A stretch of DNA of 64,000 bases from Thermoguttaceae bacterium (GTDB lineage Bacteria; Planctomycetota; Planctomycetia; Pirellulales; Thermoguttaceae): contig JARKPK010000057.1 in the NCBI GenBank assembly GCA_029975295.1, forward strand, positions 22,700 to 86,699. Reading direction: 5' to 3'. The notes beneath the pieces are model-generated. The model had not been told where the DNA came from. It was given only the letters and a program-made list of their open reading frames with translations, and made no database searches. Shown piece after piece: positions 63,424 to 64,000 of this stretch; the first letter of the stretch is position 1; every line of letters begins with the position of its first letter. Position numbers and translations under genes: made by a program.

Positions 63424-64000
63424 CTGGACTTTCCGCGTCGTCCCCTGCGATGCAAAGCGATGCATCCGGGGGCGAGACGGTGCGTAACGTGCCAAGCGTC
63501 AAAGCCTTGGGGCGATCGTCCTTTCTCATCCTCCTTGGCCTCCTGTCCCGTTCGCCAGTGCAGTTCAGTGCGAGCCTATACGTGTTCGGCGCGAGGCGTT
63601 CGGCACCATTTTCGGCACCTCTCGGCACCACTGTGGGCACCTTTCTTGCGCCAGCGCGGGCGTCGTCGGTGCCTGTCGCCCGCAATTCAGCGGCCTCCGA
63701 AGGTTGGCGCGGGTCGAGCGACGGCGGGGCCGGCAACGACTCGATGGCCGTCGTCTGATCGTGTAAACCGATGTGCGTGTAGACGCCCATCGTCAAGCGA
63801 ATGTCTGAGTGCCGGGCGAGCGACTGGGCGGTGCGGGGCGAGACGCCGGCCCGCTCCAGATTGGTGATGAACGTGTGCCGGTTCGAGTGGAAGTCGGCGA
63901 ACAGCCCGTTTTCGTCCTGGTACTCGAGGACGCCCGAGTTCCGCCGCGACTCCTTATCCTCGGCAGTAAATGCCTCCTCGACCCATTTCTTCTTGGCGGC
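63362..64000 (-). CDS. tyrosine recombinase (integrase), truncated by the window end
   Basis: The C-terminal 212 residues of a phage-type integrase; the frame is open to the right edge. The catalytic box is clear: ADFHSNRHTFITNL (HxxR), ARHSDIRLTMGVYTHI with the second His and the nucleophilic Tyr in VYTH. The C-terminal 60 residues include VPTVVPRGAENGAER and end PEGFEPPTLGSEDRCSIR, the last ones being encoded by the reverse strand of tRNA-Arg. Such a tail is common in integrases that sit at the attachment site, and it ensures the gene is completed only at that tRNA. The N-terminal part lies outside the window. Confidence 0.93.
   Translation of the reverse strand, partial: AAKKKWVEEAFTAEDKESRRNSGVLEYQDENGLFADFHSNRHTFITNLERAGVSPRTAQSLARHSDIRLTMGVYTHIGLHDQTTAIESLPAPPSLDPRQPSEAAELRATGTDDARAGARKVPTVVPRGAENGAERLAPNTYRLALNCTGERDRRPRRMRKDDRPKALTLGTLRTVSPPDASLCIAGDDAESPARPEGFEPPTLGSEDRCSIR
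63362..64000. mobile_element. left end of an integrative element at tRNA-Arg
   Basis: The integrase gene ends within tRNA-Arg(TCG) and continues beyond the window. The tRNA is intact at this side, so its 3' half is one attachment site; the other should be a duplicate of the tRNA 3' end somewhere to the right. Cargo genes are not visible here. Confidence 0.75.

Noticed and set aside
63255..63455. A 66-codon frame on the minus strand reading GGIRTPNPRFRRP
   Set aside because: It is the reverse strand of tRNA-Arg, a well-known false protein.

Overview
The window is about 64 kb of GC-rich bacterial chromosome. It most likely comes from a member of the Planctomycetota, probably near Pirellulales. 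That placement is inferred from gene content: a YidC with an extra PDZ-like domain, a Zn-ribbon/membrane/prenyltransferase-repeat protein, three clustered TatA/B-like genes, a small secreted protein with a PYFAANPPVYYS motif, a short Arg-rich DUF6800-like gene, and many exported sugar-active proteins. No rRNA or other decisive taxonomic marker is present.

Left part (1-22 kb): the 3' end of ptsI, an orphan DUF2344 gene next to an RNase E/G, a Tat-exported Gfo/Idh/MocA oxidoreductase, a sigma-70-type factor with a readable promoter, a histidine phosphatase, pdxA, a Cys-repeat protein of unknown function, a small exported protein, topA with four C-terminal zinc-ribbon-like repeats, a SurA/PpiD-like membrane protein with a very long disordered insert, three tatA/tatB-like genes in a row, two exported or membrane hypotheticals and a HEAT+TPR protein.

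Middle part (22-47 kb): exported carbohydrate genes (GH2, ThuA-like, beta-helix, GalM lipoprotein, polyol-type Zn dehydrogenase, a clan GH-A protein) are mixed with an orphan GspE-like ATPase, an MscS channel, a prenyltransferase-repeat protein, a MoxR ATPase, ilvD, a GT39/ArnT-like glycosyltransferase, a rhomboid protease overlapping cutA, a nucleosidase and tRNA-Gln.

Right part (47-64 kb): a tightly packed prepilin-like gene, endonuclease IV and a glutamine amidotransferase; a CheY-like regulator; a DUF6800-like small gene; GH43-like, GH97 and metzincin-NPCBM exported proteins; tRNA-Leu(TAA); leuA behind a complete-looking leucine attenuator; yidC; a cluster of degenerate 36-nt repeats; and tRNA-Arg(TCG). 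A tyrosine recombinase reads into the 3' part of this last tRNA, which marks the left end of an integrative element running off the window.

The most notable signal is upstream of leuA on the minus strand. It has a promoter (TTGACC-17-TAAACT), a 21-codon leader peptide with seven Leu codons including four in a row, a strong terminator hairpin with seven T's, and an alternative 11-of-13 pairing between the leader's stop-codon region and the first arm of the terminator. This is the architecture of ribosome-mediated transcription attenuation.
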